From assembly GCA_946480485.1 (NCBI GenBank), contig CAMLJW010000221.1, positions 1-8,372 of the forward strand: a DNA stretch of 8,372 nt. Direction: 5' to 3'. Below the pieces are notes generated by a model. It had not been told where the DNA came from, ran no database searches, and saw only the letters and a program-made list of their open reading frames with translations. Positions 1 to 6,279 of this stretch are shown here, in pieces. Numbering within the stretch: position 1 is the first letter of the stretch; every line of letters starts with the position of its first letter. A program made the position numbers and the translations under genes. The stretch comes from an uncultured Streptomyces sp. GTDB taxonomy: Bacteria; Actinomycetota; Actinomycetes; Streptomycetales; Streptomycetaceae.

Positions 1-78
1 ATGCAGGGCAACGTACTCGCCGCCTTCGGCGCGCACTTCACCGACTGGGTGTTCAAGCGCTATGCCGATGTCTTCTGA
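1..78 (+). CDS. 3' end of an upstream gene, possibly glutamine-synthetase-like ligase
   Basis: Only the last 25 codons are inside the window; the frame is open from base 1 and stops at TGA 76-78. The ATG at base 1 is probably internal, because 25 residues are too few for a gene of this operon. The residues AHFTDWVFKRYADVF fit the pattern I remember for the C-terminus of glutamine-synthetase-family ligases (Phe, five residues on Thr-Asp-Trp, then Arg-Tyr four and five residues after Trp). They also partly resemble the end of the next protein (TFMDWVIESW), so a second GATase paralogue is the alternative. The stop overlaps the start of the next gene by 17 bases, so the two are co-transcribed and probably translationally coupled. 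That a coding region ends here is fairly sure; the family is a guess from very little sequence. Confidence 0.55.
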   Translation: MQGNVLAAFGAHFTDWVFKRYADVF

Positions 79-808
79 GACCGGCGAGCCGCAGACGACC
101 CGACCGACCGGCCGGCCCAGGCAAGCGGTCCTGGTCACGCACGAGGCCTGCGGCGCCGACGACACCGGCGCGGTCCGGCGGCTCCTGGCGGACCGCGGCT
201 TCACCGTCACCCACCACTCCGTCTTCCCGCACGGAGAGATCCGCGACCCGGACCTGGCACTGCCCGCCCCCGCGACCGCCGACCTGGTGATCGTCTTCGG
301 CTCCTTCGCCCACGCGTGGGAGCGGCAGCACCAGGACTGGGTGGCGGCCGAGGTCGGATGGGTGCGACGCGTGGTGGAACTGGACGTTCCCTATCTCGGC
401 ATCTGCTTCGGGGGCCAGCTCCTGGCCAGTGCCTGGGGCGGTCGCGTGGAGCCCGGCGACGGCTACGAGATCGGGATGCTGACGTTTCCGACGGGGCCTC
501 ACTGCCCGGTCCCGGGCGGTCCCTGGTTCTCGTGGCACAGCGACCGCGTGGTGCTCCCACCTGACGTCACCGTCTGGTCCCGTAGCGACTTCGGGCCGCA
601 GATCTTCACGCGCGGCCGGGCCATCGGCGTCCAGTTCCATCCGGAGATCACCCGCGCCCTGGTCGACTCGTGGATCCGCGCCGAGGAGATCTCGCTGGAC
701 AAGGCCCACGGGTCGATGAGACTGCGCGATGCGGTGGACGCCGGCATCGGGGCCTCGCAGACGAACCTCGGCACGTTTATGGACTGGGTGATCGAATCAT
801 GGACATGA
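62..808 (+). CDS. Class I glutamine amidotransferase-like protein (GATase1, GMP-synthase-like)
   Basis: A 248-residue cytosolic protein with a single GATase1 domain at about residues 21-200 and no fused synthetase domain. The nucleophile elbow is GICFGGQLLA with Cys115, and the rest of the triad lies in QFHPE (His193, Glu195). WHSDRV at 158-163 is typical of GMP-synthase-like GATases. Such domains hydrolyse glutamine or gamma-glutamyl amides; stand-alone members may hand ammonia to a partner or cleave a gamma-glutamyl compound. It overlaps the upstream gene by 17 bases and the next gene by 10, so it sits inside an operon. ATG 62 and ATG 68 are both possible starts, with no clear Shine-Dalgarno for either, as expected for a coupled start; conserved sequence begins near residue 21. 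The substrate is not visible. By analogy with the GATase-like gene of aniline-oxidation clusters it may hydrolyse a gamma-glutamyl amide. Confidence 0.85.
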   Translation: MPMSSETGEPQTTRPTGRPRQAVLVTHEACGADDTGAVRRLLADRGFTVTHHSVFPHGEIRDPDLALPAPATADLVIVFGSFAHAWERQHQDWVAAEVGWVRRVVELDVPYLGICFGGQLLASAWGGRVEPGDGYEIGMLTFPTGPHCPVPGGPWFSWHSDRVVLPPDVTVWSRSDFGPQIFTRGRAIGVQFHPEITRALVDSWIRAEEISLDKAHGSMRLRDAVDAGIGASQTNLGTFMDWVIESWT

Positions 809-1548
809 GCACGAGACCTCGTATCGCGATACCGGGCCGGTTCAGCCAGTCGGCCTCCGCCCTGCGGTTCCGGGCCGTGGTGAACGCGCAGGCTCTGCTG
901 GAGGCGGTGTGGGCCGCAGGAGGCGACCCCGTCACCCTGCTGCCCACCGACGCGACCACGCCCGCGGAGATCGCGGCGCGGCTCGACGGTTATGACGGAG
1001 TACTGCTCCCCGGCGGCGCCGACATCAACCCGGCCCTCTACGGGGCCGCTCCCGCTCCCGGCACCGACCCGCCCGACGACCTGCAGGACGGCTTCGACCT
1101 AGCCGTACTCCGCCACGCACTGGACCACACGGTGCCGTTGCTCACGGTCTGCCGAGGCACCCAGCTCCTCAACGCCTTCCTCGGCGGCACCCTGGAACAG
1201 GACATGGACGCCGGGCACCTCCACTTGGTGCAGAAGGTCACTCCGGTCGAGCCGGTCCTCTTCGGGCCGGATCCCATCCCGGTCAGCTGCTATCACCACC
1301 AGCGCATCGACACCCTGGCCGACGTGCTGGAACCGTTCGCTCACGCAGACGACGGGACGATCGAGGCGGTGCGGTACCGCACCGCCCCGGGCTGGGTCTT
1401 CGGAGTGCAGTGGCATCCCGAGGACACGGCCGCCACGGACCCCCACCAACAGCTCCTCCTCACCACCTTCGTGGAGGCAGCACGGGAATCGCATCCGAGA
1501 AACTCCGTCAACGAAGGAACGTCATGCACCCCGACGACATCGACCTGA
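799..1548 (+). CDS. Peptidase C26 family gamma-glutamyl hydrolase (PuuD-like)
   Basis: A 249-residue cytosolic enzyme of the C26 family, whose known members include PuuD (gamma-glutamyl-GABA hydrolase) and folate gamma-glutamyl hydrolase. Family marks are PGGADINPALYG (71-82), the nucleophile elbow VCRGTQLLNAFLGGTLEQD with Cys118, the HHQRID segment (166-171) and the triad residues His206 and Glu208 in GVQWHPE. The length is normal for PuuD. ATG 799 is preferred because GGGTGA at 786-791 lies about 7 bases upstream; ATG 805, in an ATGA overlap with the previous stop, is the alternative. The frame can be read further upstream inside the previous gene, but that part is not family-like. The gene is coupled to the GATase gene before it and overlaps the P450 gene by 25 bases. 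A role in removing a gamma-glutamyl group from an intermediate is inferred from family and context; the true substrate is unknown. Confidence 0.87.
   Translation: MDMSTRPRIAIPGRFSQSASALRFRAVVNAQALLEAVWAAGGDPVTLLPTDATTPAEIAARLDGYDGVLLPGGADINPALYGAAPAPGTDPPDDLQDGFDLAVLRHALDHTVPLLTVCRGTQLLNAFLGGTLEQDMDAGHLHLVQKVTPVEPVLFGPDPIPVSCYHHQRIDTLADVLEPFAHADDGTIEAVRYRTAPGWVFGVQWHPEDTAATDPHQQLLLTTFVEAARESHPRNSVNEGTSCTPTTST
1513..1518 (+). promoter_or_regulatory. Ribosome binding site fixing the P450 start
   Basis: GAAGGA lies 5 bases before ATG 1524. It rules out the longer in-frame reading that starts near 1410 inside the C26 gene, and it gives the P450 a normal N-terminus (MHPDDIDLTD). Confidence 0.7.
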
Positions 1549-2792
1549 CCGACCTCGACCTCTTCAAGGACGGAATCCCCCACGAGACATTCCGCACCCT
1601 GCGCGACCAGGCCCCCCTGTTCTGGAACGACGAGAGCGACGGGAACAAGGGCTTCTGGTCCGTCACCCGTTACGAGGACGTCGCGGCCGTGGACAAGGAC
1701 GCCGAGACGTACTCCTCGGAGCAGCAGGTCACGCTGGAGGAACTCGACGAGGAACAGCTCCTCGTCCGCAAGTCGTTGATCGACACCGACGGAGCCCGAC
1801 ACTGGGCGCTGCGCAAGCTGCTGATGCGGGAGTTCAGCCCCCGCGCGGTGGCGCTGTACAGCGACTTCCTGACGAAGCTGACCGAGGCGACCCTGGACCG
1901 TGCCCTGGCACTCGGCGAGTTCGACTTCGTCGAGCAGATCAGTGCCGACATTCCGATCCGCCTGCTGGCACGGATGCTCGACGTGCCGGTCGAGGACACC
2001 GACAAGCTGATCGACTGGGGCAACCAGATGATCGCGAACTCCGATCCCGACTACACGGACGTGCTCGCCGGCAGCCCCGAGTCGGAGCAGTACCGAAACC
2101 TGCCCTTCCGGTCCCCGGCCGCTCTGGAGGTCTTCGAGTACGGCTTCAAACTGGCCGCGCAGCGTAGGGGAGGCCCCGGGGCCGACCTGGTATCCAAGCT
2201 GGTCAACACCACCCCCGAGGATGGAGTCCCGCTCTCCGACCTGGACTACCAGAACTACTTCTCACTCCTGATCATCGCCGGCAACGACACCACCCGGCAC
2301 ACGATCTCGCACACCGTTCGGGCGCTCGCCTCCCATCCGCAGGCCTGGGCCGACCTCAAGGCGGATCCTTCCCTGGTGCAGAACGCGGTGGAGGAATTCC
2401 TCCGCTGGGCAAGCCCGATCCTCCATTTCCGCCGTACCGCGACCCGTGACGTCGAACTGCATGGTCAGCGGATCCGCGAGGGCGACAAGGTGGTGATGTG
2501 GTTCGGTTCGGCCAACTACGACGAGCGGAAGTTCCCCAACCCCCAGGTCTTCGACATCCACCGCAAGAACGCCGAGCACGTCTCGTTCGGCAAGGGCAGC
2601 CCCCACTTCTGCCTCGGCAACGCACTGGCGCGGCTGGAGATCAGGATCGTCATCACCGCGCTGCTTGAGAGGCTGGAGCGCATCGAGCTGCTGAGCGAGC
2701 CGAGGACGGTGCGTTCGAATCTTGTTCACGGCATCAAGAAGATGCCGGTGCGCGTGCACGCCGACCCGTCCTACCCAGGCGCCGCCGGCTGA
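1524..2792 (+). CDS. Cytochrome P450 monooxygenase, CYP124/125/142-like class
   Basis: A 422-residue soluble bacterial P450 of full length. Hallmarks in order: the I-helix oxygen-activation motif AGNDTT (252-257), the K-helix ExxR pair Glu291/Arg294 in EEFLRW, and the haem loop FGKGSPHFCLG (355-365) with Cys363 as thiolate ligand. The haem loop has one residue more than the common FGxGxHxCxG form; I remember this from the CYP124/125/142-like group, which hydroxylates lipid or isoprenoid-like chains, but similar loops occur elsewhere, so substrate class is not settled. It has no fused reductase and no ferredoxin gene is nearby, so redox partners must come from elsewhere. It is the last gene of the operon with the GATase and C26 genes. 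The context suggests either oxidation of a gamma-glutamylated amine or, given the isoprenoid operon downstream, of a prenyl compound. Confidence 0.93.
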   Translation: MHPDDIDLTDLDLFKDGIPHETFRTLRDQAPLFWNDESDGNKGFWSVTRYEDVAAVDKDAETYSSEQQVTLEELDEEQLLVRKSLIDTDGARHWALRKLLMREFSPRAVALYSDFLTKLTEATLDRALALGEFDFVEQISADIPIRLLARMLDVPVEDTDKLIDWGNQMIANSDPDYTDVLAGSPESEQYRNLPFRSPAALEVFEYGFKLAAQRRGGPGADLVSKLVNTTPEDGVPLSDLDYQNYFSLLIIAGNDTTRHTISHTVRALASHPQAWADLKADPSLVQNAVEEFLRWASPILHFRRTATRDVELHGQRIREGDKVVMWFGSANYDERKFPNPQVFDIHRKNAEHVSFGKGSPHFCLGNALARLEIRIVITALLERLERIELLSEPRTVRSNLVHGIKKMPVRVHADPSYPGAAG

Positions 2793-3038
2793 GGTGCCAC
2801 TGGCCCACGGCCCCATGTCCCCCGTGATACGCCGCGCTCAACGACTCGTCAGCCCGGACAGCGGACAGCTCCGGCCGGCCTGACGGGCCAGACGGAAGGC
2901 CAACATGGCAGCGCCCGCACAGAGAGGCCTTGCAAACAGATCGTTGCTCATTGTGCGGTTCGTTGGGCAGGCGGTGTTGGCCTACTGCCTTCTGGGCACC
3001 CAGCGCACGACCGACAACTGCGCTTCCGACAAACGACT

Positions 3039-3072
3039 TGCCTAGCCCCAATACCGGTATTGGGGCTAGGCA
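3039..3072. repeat. Perfect 34-bp palindrome (terminator or operator)
   Basis: The left arm TGCCTAGCCCCAATACC (3039-3055) is followed directly by its exact reverse complement (3056-3072), 17 bp per arm with no loop. Flanking bases do not extend the symmetry. In RNA it would form a very stable hairpin, so it could end transcription of the P450 operon, though there is no U tract. As duplex DNA it could equally be a large operator for a dimeric regulator, or the mark of a lost element. It lies 247 bases after the P450 stop and 167 before the next start. Confidence 0.9.
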
Positions 3073-3100
3073 GCCAGATGATCCGCAAGAAGCGGCCCAG

Positions 3101-3146
3101 GCGTCATCGCACATGCGCTCTATGAAGTCACTCGATGCGGTGACGC
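3101..3146. repeat. Imperfect inverted repeat upstream of the isoprenoid operon
   Basis: GCGTCATCGCA (3101-3111) and TGCGGTGACGC (3136-3146) are reverse complements at 10 of 11 positions, separated by 24 bases. It lies 94-139 bases upstream of ATG 3240, where a promoter or operator is expected. A regulator-binding role is only a possibility. Confidence 0.4.
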
Positions 3147-3226
3147 GCGCATGCGGCGCTGGCTGCGGAGTCATGCTGTGATCAGCACACCGCGAGACGG
3201 TGACTGCTACGCGTGAATGACGACGC

Positions 3227-3233
3227 AAGGGGG
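3227..3233 (+). promoter_or_regulatory. Strong ribosome binding site for the 93-aa gene
   Basis: AAGGGGG lies 6 bases before ATG 3240. This chooses ATG 3240 over the GTG at 3213, which has no such site, and it is the main evidence that the small frame is translated. Confidence 0.75.
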
Positions 3234-3239
3234 CAGAGA

Positions 3240-3521
3240 ATGGCACCTACTCCGCAGAGTGGACCACGTCCTGATGAGCAGGCGGTTCTCCTCGTGGCGG
3301 GCCTGGCAGATCTAGCGGTCAGCACCATCAGTGCGGCCGCTGGAACGGTGCAAGGACTCCTCCGGCGAGGCGACGGGCCGGAACTGGCTGAGGAAGCGCA
3401 ACAGGACCTGATGTCACGCGGGCGCCTCGCGCTCGACCGCAACGCCACTACGCCCGACGCGCATCTGGAGGTGCTGGCCCAGCACGCTCGTACCCGGCAG
3501 GCGGCTACCGGTGATCACTGA
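3240..3521 (+). CDS. Small hypothetical protein, first gene of the polyprenyl synthase operon
   Basis: A 93-residue protein I do not recognise. The N-terminus (1-13) is Pro-rich and probably disordered. Residues 14-42 form a hydrophobic or amphipathic stretch rich in Ala, Val and Leu (VLLVAGLADLAVSTISAAAG), ending in an Arg-Arg pair; it is less hydrophobic than a typical membrane helix but could lie on a membrane or on a partner protein. The rest (about 45-90) is charged and predicted helical. No cysteines are present and no catalytic motif is visible. The strong ribosome site and the 11-base overlap with the next gene support real translation and coupling to the polyprenyl synthase. It may be an accessory subunit or membrane adaptor for the synthase or oxygenase, but that rests on position alone. 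Confidence 0.7.
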   Translation: MAPTPQSGPRPDEQAVLLVAGLADLAVSTISAAAGTVQGLLRRGDGPELAEEAQQDLMSRGRLALDRNATTPDAHLEVLAQHARTRQAATGDH

Positions 3522-4566
3522 GGGCTGGGAAGCCGCCAAGTTCAAGGCGCGTATCGACGCTCTGTTGGCGGATTTCCTGGCGGAGGAGGCCGACCATCTG
3601 CTTGCGATCGACGATGTGCTGAAGCCGGTGGCGGAGCAGATGCAGTTGGTGGCCGGGCACGGCAAACGGCTGCGGGCAGCCTTCTGCTACTGGGGGTGGC
3701 GCGCAACCGGCCAACCCGACAGCGAGGCCCTGCTGCACGCGGCGGCCTCCATGGAACTGGTGCATGCCGCGGCGATCGTCCACGACGACATCATCGACGA
3801 CAGCCCGTTACGCCATAACCTGCCCACCGTCCACGTCGCCTTGCGGGCACCTGTTACGGGGCGACCGCGGCCACGGGCCGCCGCCCGTTCCCTGGCCATG
3901 CTGGTCGGGGATCACCTGATGGCACTGGCAGGTCATCTGTTCGCCACCAGCGGCCTGCCGGGTGCCTATCTCGCCCGCGCCAGACCCATGTGGGCGGAAC
4001 TGGCTCGTGAGCTCATCGCCGGGGAGTGCTTGGAGATCTTGAGCACGGGCACCAGCCCAAACACCGATGTATCCATGAAGGTCGTGCGCTACAAGACCGC
4101 GAAGTACACCGTCGAGCAGCCCCTGCTCATCGGCAGCCTGCTCGGCGGGGCTTCCGCCGGATTACGGGCTGGCTTGTCCGCTTACGGGCTGCCGCTGGGG
4201 GAGGCGTTCCAGCTACGTGATGACCTGCTGGGCCTTTTCGGCGAACCGGAGCGCACGGGCAAGGCCAGCCTGGACGACATCCGCAGTCGCCGGCCCACCA
4301 TGCTGCTGGCCAAGACCTGGCAGGCCGCCCTTCCTGCACAGCGAGAGCACCTCGCCGGCGTGCTGGGGCGCCGCGACCTCACCGATGAGCACCTGCATGA
4401 GGTGCGCGAGCTGATGGTGAAGCTGCAGGCGCCGGACCAGGTCGAGGAAATGATCGACGCCCGTGTTCAGGAGGCCGTCAGCCACCTTCACGCCCTCGAC
4501 ATCCCTCACCCTGCCCGGCAGGCCCTCGCCTCCCTCGCACGCTCTGCCACCGACCGCCGTAACTGA
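3511..4566 (+). CDS. Polyprenyl diphosphate synthase (trans-isoprenyl, GGPP synthase-like)
   Basis: A 351-residue all-helical enzyme that condenses isopentenyl diphosphate with an allylic diphosphate. GKRLR (51-55) binds the diphosphate. The first Asp-rich motif DDIID is at 92-96, within LVHAAAIVHDDIIDDS. K195-T196 lies in YKTAKYT, and the second Asp-rich motif is RDDLLG (236-241), with Gly where DDxxD has its last Asp; I recall this form from many actinobacterial GGPP synthases. Small residues before the first motif (A86-A88) favour a product of C20 or longer, but chain length cannot be read safely. The GTG start at 3511 has only a weak ribosome site and overlaps the previous stop by 11 bases, so translation is probably coupled. 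Two leucines are coded by TTA (3808-3810, 4162-4164), which implies dependence on the bldA tRNA. An MpaB-like oxygenase gene follows after 53 bases. Confidence 0.93.
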   Translation: MITEGWEAAKFKARIDALLADFLAEEADHLLAIDDVLKPVAEQMQLVAGHGKRLRAAFCYWGWRATGQPDSEALLHAAASMELVHAAAIVHDDIIDDSPLRHNLPTVHVALRAPVTGRPRPRAAARSLAMLVGDHLMALAGHLFATSGLPGAYLARARPMWAELARELIAGECLEILSTGTSPNTDVSMKVVRYKTAKYTVEQPLLIGSLLGGASAGLRAGLSAYGLPLGEAFQLRDDLLGLFGEPERTGKASLDDIRSRRPTMLLAKTWQAALPAQREHLAGVLGRRDLTDEHLHEVRELMVKLQAPDQVEEMIDARVQEAVSHLHALDIPHPARQALASLARSATDRRN

Positions 4567-4619
4567 CCCCCGAACGGCTCCCAGCTGATGCCGGGCGCCT
4601 GCCGGAAAGGACTGCATCG

Positions 4620-5792
4620 ATGACCTACACCGACGCCTCGATGGACGCCCTGCGTCAGTCCGGCGACGAACTCGCCGACGCTGTCGTCGCCACCCTCTTC
4701 GAACGGGAGGAGGTGGGCAAGTTCAACACGCTGATGCGTTACGTCTCCACCGCCGGAGCGCCCCTGCCCGATGGGCTGCCCGATGTCGCCCGCGAGTACC
4801 TCCAGGCCACCAGCGTGCCGCCGGACTGGGTGGACTGGACGGAGATGGAGAAGGCGCGTCTGTTCTTCATCGACAACAACGTGCACATCTCCACCGCGCT
4901 GTCGTTTGCCTCCATGCCCGCCTGCTACGTCGTCCCTCACGTGGCGAAACTACTCTCAGCCACGCACGGGCTGAACTACCCCTCCAAGCGGATGGCCGAG
5001 ACCGGCCAGTTCACCGTCTACCTCATGCAACCGGACGCCTTCGAAGCTGGCAGCCGCTTCATCCCCGCCGCGCAGAAGGTCCGCCTGCTGCATGCCTCCA
5101 TCCGTCATCACCTCAAGCGAGAGGAGCGCTGGGACACCGACGCGTTGGGGGTGCCGATCTGCCAGGAAGACATGATCGGCGGGCAGATGTTCTTCTCCAT
5201 GCTCGTCCTGGACAGCCTTCACCGCTTGAACATCCACATGTCCGTCGAAGGCGCCGAGGCGTACTTCTACGCCTGGCGGGTGGTCGGCGCTATCCTCGGT
5301 GTCGACCAGGACGCCATGCCCAAAACCCTGGAAGAGGCCCGGCAGTTCCTCGACCTGTACATGATTCGGCACATGGGCCCCTCCGACGAGGGCGTCCACC
5401 TGACCCGGCAGCTGATCGACCTCTACGAGGAAGTCGTTCCCGGCACCTTCTTCGACCCTATCGTCTCGGCCCTCATCCGCTACCTCATCGGTGACACCTG
5501 TGCGGACTGGCTCCAGGTGCCCCGCACCGCATGGGACAGCGTCGCCAAGCTCGCGCCCACCTTGCTCGGTGTTCTGGAAAACATTGAGGACCGCTCCCCG
5601 TTCGGCGCCTGGGCCCTGGACCGCCTGGGCCACCTCACCTCCGTCTTCGAGCTGTCCTCCCTCACACGCGGACGCGTCATGCATTACGCCATCCCCGAAC
5701 AGCTGAAGAAGGACTTCGGCGTCAGCGGCAACGTGCCCCGCACACACCGATGGACACCACCTGCTTCCACTCTGGGCGCCGCCGCGAGGTGA
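4620..5792 (+). CDS. MpaB/Lcp-like haem oxygenase (DUF2236, oxygenase MpaB family)
   Basis: A 390-residue protein of the family containing fungal MpaB, which cleaves the farnesyl chain of a mycophenolic acid precursor, and Lcp, which cleaves rubber. Family marks are KRMAETGQF (123-131), KVRLLHASIR (153-162), GVPICQEDM (177-185) and AYFYAWRVVGAILGVD (214-229). From memory of Lcp K30, His158 with Arg155 matches the haem ligand pair H198/R195, and R124, E127 and T128 match R164, K167 and T168, so the Lcp lysine is glutamate here. There is no signal peptide, unlike secreted Lcp; helices such as 191-204 are hydrophobic but I see no clear membrane anchor. AAAGGA at 4606-4611 gives a good ribosome site 8 bases before ATG. 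Coupling to a polyprenyl synthase gene suggests an isoprenoid substrate. The C-terminal tail (from about 371) adjoins mobile-element relics and may have been altered. Confidence 0.88.
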   Translation: MTYTDASMDALRQSGDELADAVVATLFEREEVGKFNTLMRYVSTAGAPLPDGLPDVAREYLQATSVPPDWVDWTEMEKARLFFIDNNVHISTALSFASMPACYVVPHVAKLLSATHGLNYPSKRMAETGQFTVYLMQPDAFEAGSRFIPAAQKVRLLHASIRHHLKREERWDTDALGVPICQEDMIGGQMFFSMLVLDSLHRLNIHMSVEGAEAYFYAWRVVGAILGVDQDAMPKTLEEARQFLDLYMIRHMGPSDEGVHLTRQLIDLYEEVVPGTFFDPIVSALIRYLIGDTCADWLQVPRTAWDSVAKLAPTLLGVLENIEDRSPFGAWALDRLGHLTSVFELSSLTRGRVMHYAIPEQLKKDFGVSGNVPRTHRWTPPASTLGAAAR

Positions 5793-5799
5793 AGCGGGT

Positions 5800-6163
5800 G
5801 CCGCTGACGCGCTCCTGCCGGAGTTCGATCGCGGTGCCGTCCCCGAAGGCCTGGTCACCCGGCGTCAGTTACGGGACATGAACCTCAGTCCGGGCGGCAA
5901 CGACGGTCCGGTCGCGATCCTGCGCTGCAAGTGGTGCTCCTACCGGCCGCAGTGGTCGTGCATCCACCCCACCCGGGGCTTCCTGCTCCGCGTCGACCTG
6001 GCCGTGCCCAAGCGCGCGCCCACGCTCGCTCAGGAATGGGCCCTGGACCGGGCGATGGCCGCGAGGCAGACCTGCGGCGACTGCCGGAGGCGTTTTTACA
6101 TCTGCCTCCAGGCTGCCGTATTGCATCGAATGCAACACATCTCGCAGTGCGCCAACTCGCTGA
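5800..6163 (+). pseudogene. RRQRL-motif zinc-binding protein, truncated and frameshifted
   Basis: The +1 frame from about 5800 reads a family I know from Streptomyces accessory DNA: LLPEFDRGAVPEGL, then TRRQLRDMNLSPGG, a Cys pair RCKWC, LLRVDLAVPKRAPTLAQEW, ALDRAMAARQTC and a second Cys pair CGDC followed by RRRFYICL. No ATG, GTG or TTG starts this frame between the mpaB stop and the conserved RRQL motif; ATG 5878 lies inside the motif, so the 5' end is missing. After CL (about 6108) the match moves to the +2 frame, which reads RLPYCIECNT with the expected third Cys pair (CIEC) and stops at TGA 6161-6163; the +1 frame instead runs on as unrelated sequence to 6255. The gene thus carries a net frameshift and a lost start. 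Intact members are thought to bind zinc; their exact role is not known to me. It contains a TTA codon (5869-5871). Confidence 0.78.
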
Positions 6164-6237
6164 GCTGCAGTTGGTGCCCAGGTTGGCGTCGGCTCGGTGG
6201 TTGGTTGGGATGCGCTGACCTGGCACCCGTTATTGAC

Positions 6238-6278
6238 TCAACGATGATGCGTTAGACGCATCGTGAGTGCTGCGTTGA
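6238..6278. repeat. Nested inverted repeats just before tnpA
   Basis: An outer pair TCAACG (6238-6243) and CGTTGA (6273-6278) encloses an inner hairpin GATGCG-TTAGA-CGCATC (6246-6262). It ends directly before the tnpA start at 6280. Tn554-type elements begin close to tnpA, so this may be the left end or a control site of the element; it is not shown to be either. Confidence 0.45.
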
Positions 6279-6279
6279 T

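Larger units (their letters stand above)
2793..3239 (+). other. Intergenic region between the two operons
   Basis: About 450 bases without a convincing gene. Short open frames cross it but lack ribosome sites and run through the palindrome. It holds the perfect 34-bp palindrome at 3039-3072 and the imperfect inverted repeat at 3101-3146. Termination of the P450 operon and the promoter of the 3240-5792 operon presumably lie here, but I could not identify -35 and -10 boxes with confidence. Confidence 0.7.

Noticed and set aside
670..798. Longer N-terminus for the C26 hydrolase
   Set aside because: This part lies in another frame of the GATase gene, is not family-like, and a better start with a ribosome site exists at 799 (or 805).
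1410..1523. Longer N-terminus for the P450
   Set aside because: It lies inside the C26 gene and GAAGGA at 1513-1518 clearly marks ATG 1524.
2930..3181. Open frame of 83 codons in the intergenic region
   Set aside because: It runs through the perfect palindrome, has no ribosome site and shows no protein-like composition.
2734..3246. Minus-strand open frame of 170 codons
   Set aside because: It overlaps the P450 end and the palindrome, has no ribosome site and reads as low-complexity shadow sequence of GC-rich DNA.
4956..5858. Long minus-strand open frame (300 codons)
   Set aside because: It is the antisense shadow of the oxygenase gene; the plus-strand product has clear family motifs and this one has none.
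5878..6255. Intact 125-aa protein starting at ATG 5878
   Set aside because: The start lies inside the conserved RRQL motif and the last third is out of frame with the family, so it is better described as a pseudogene.
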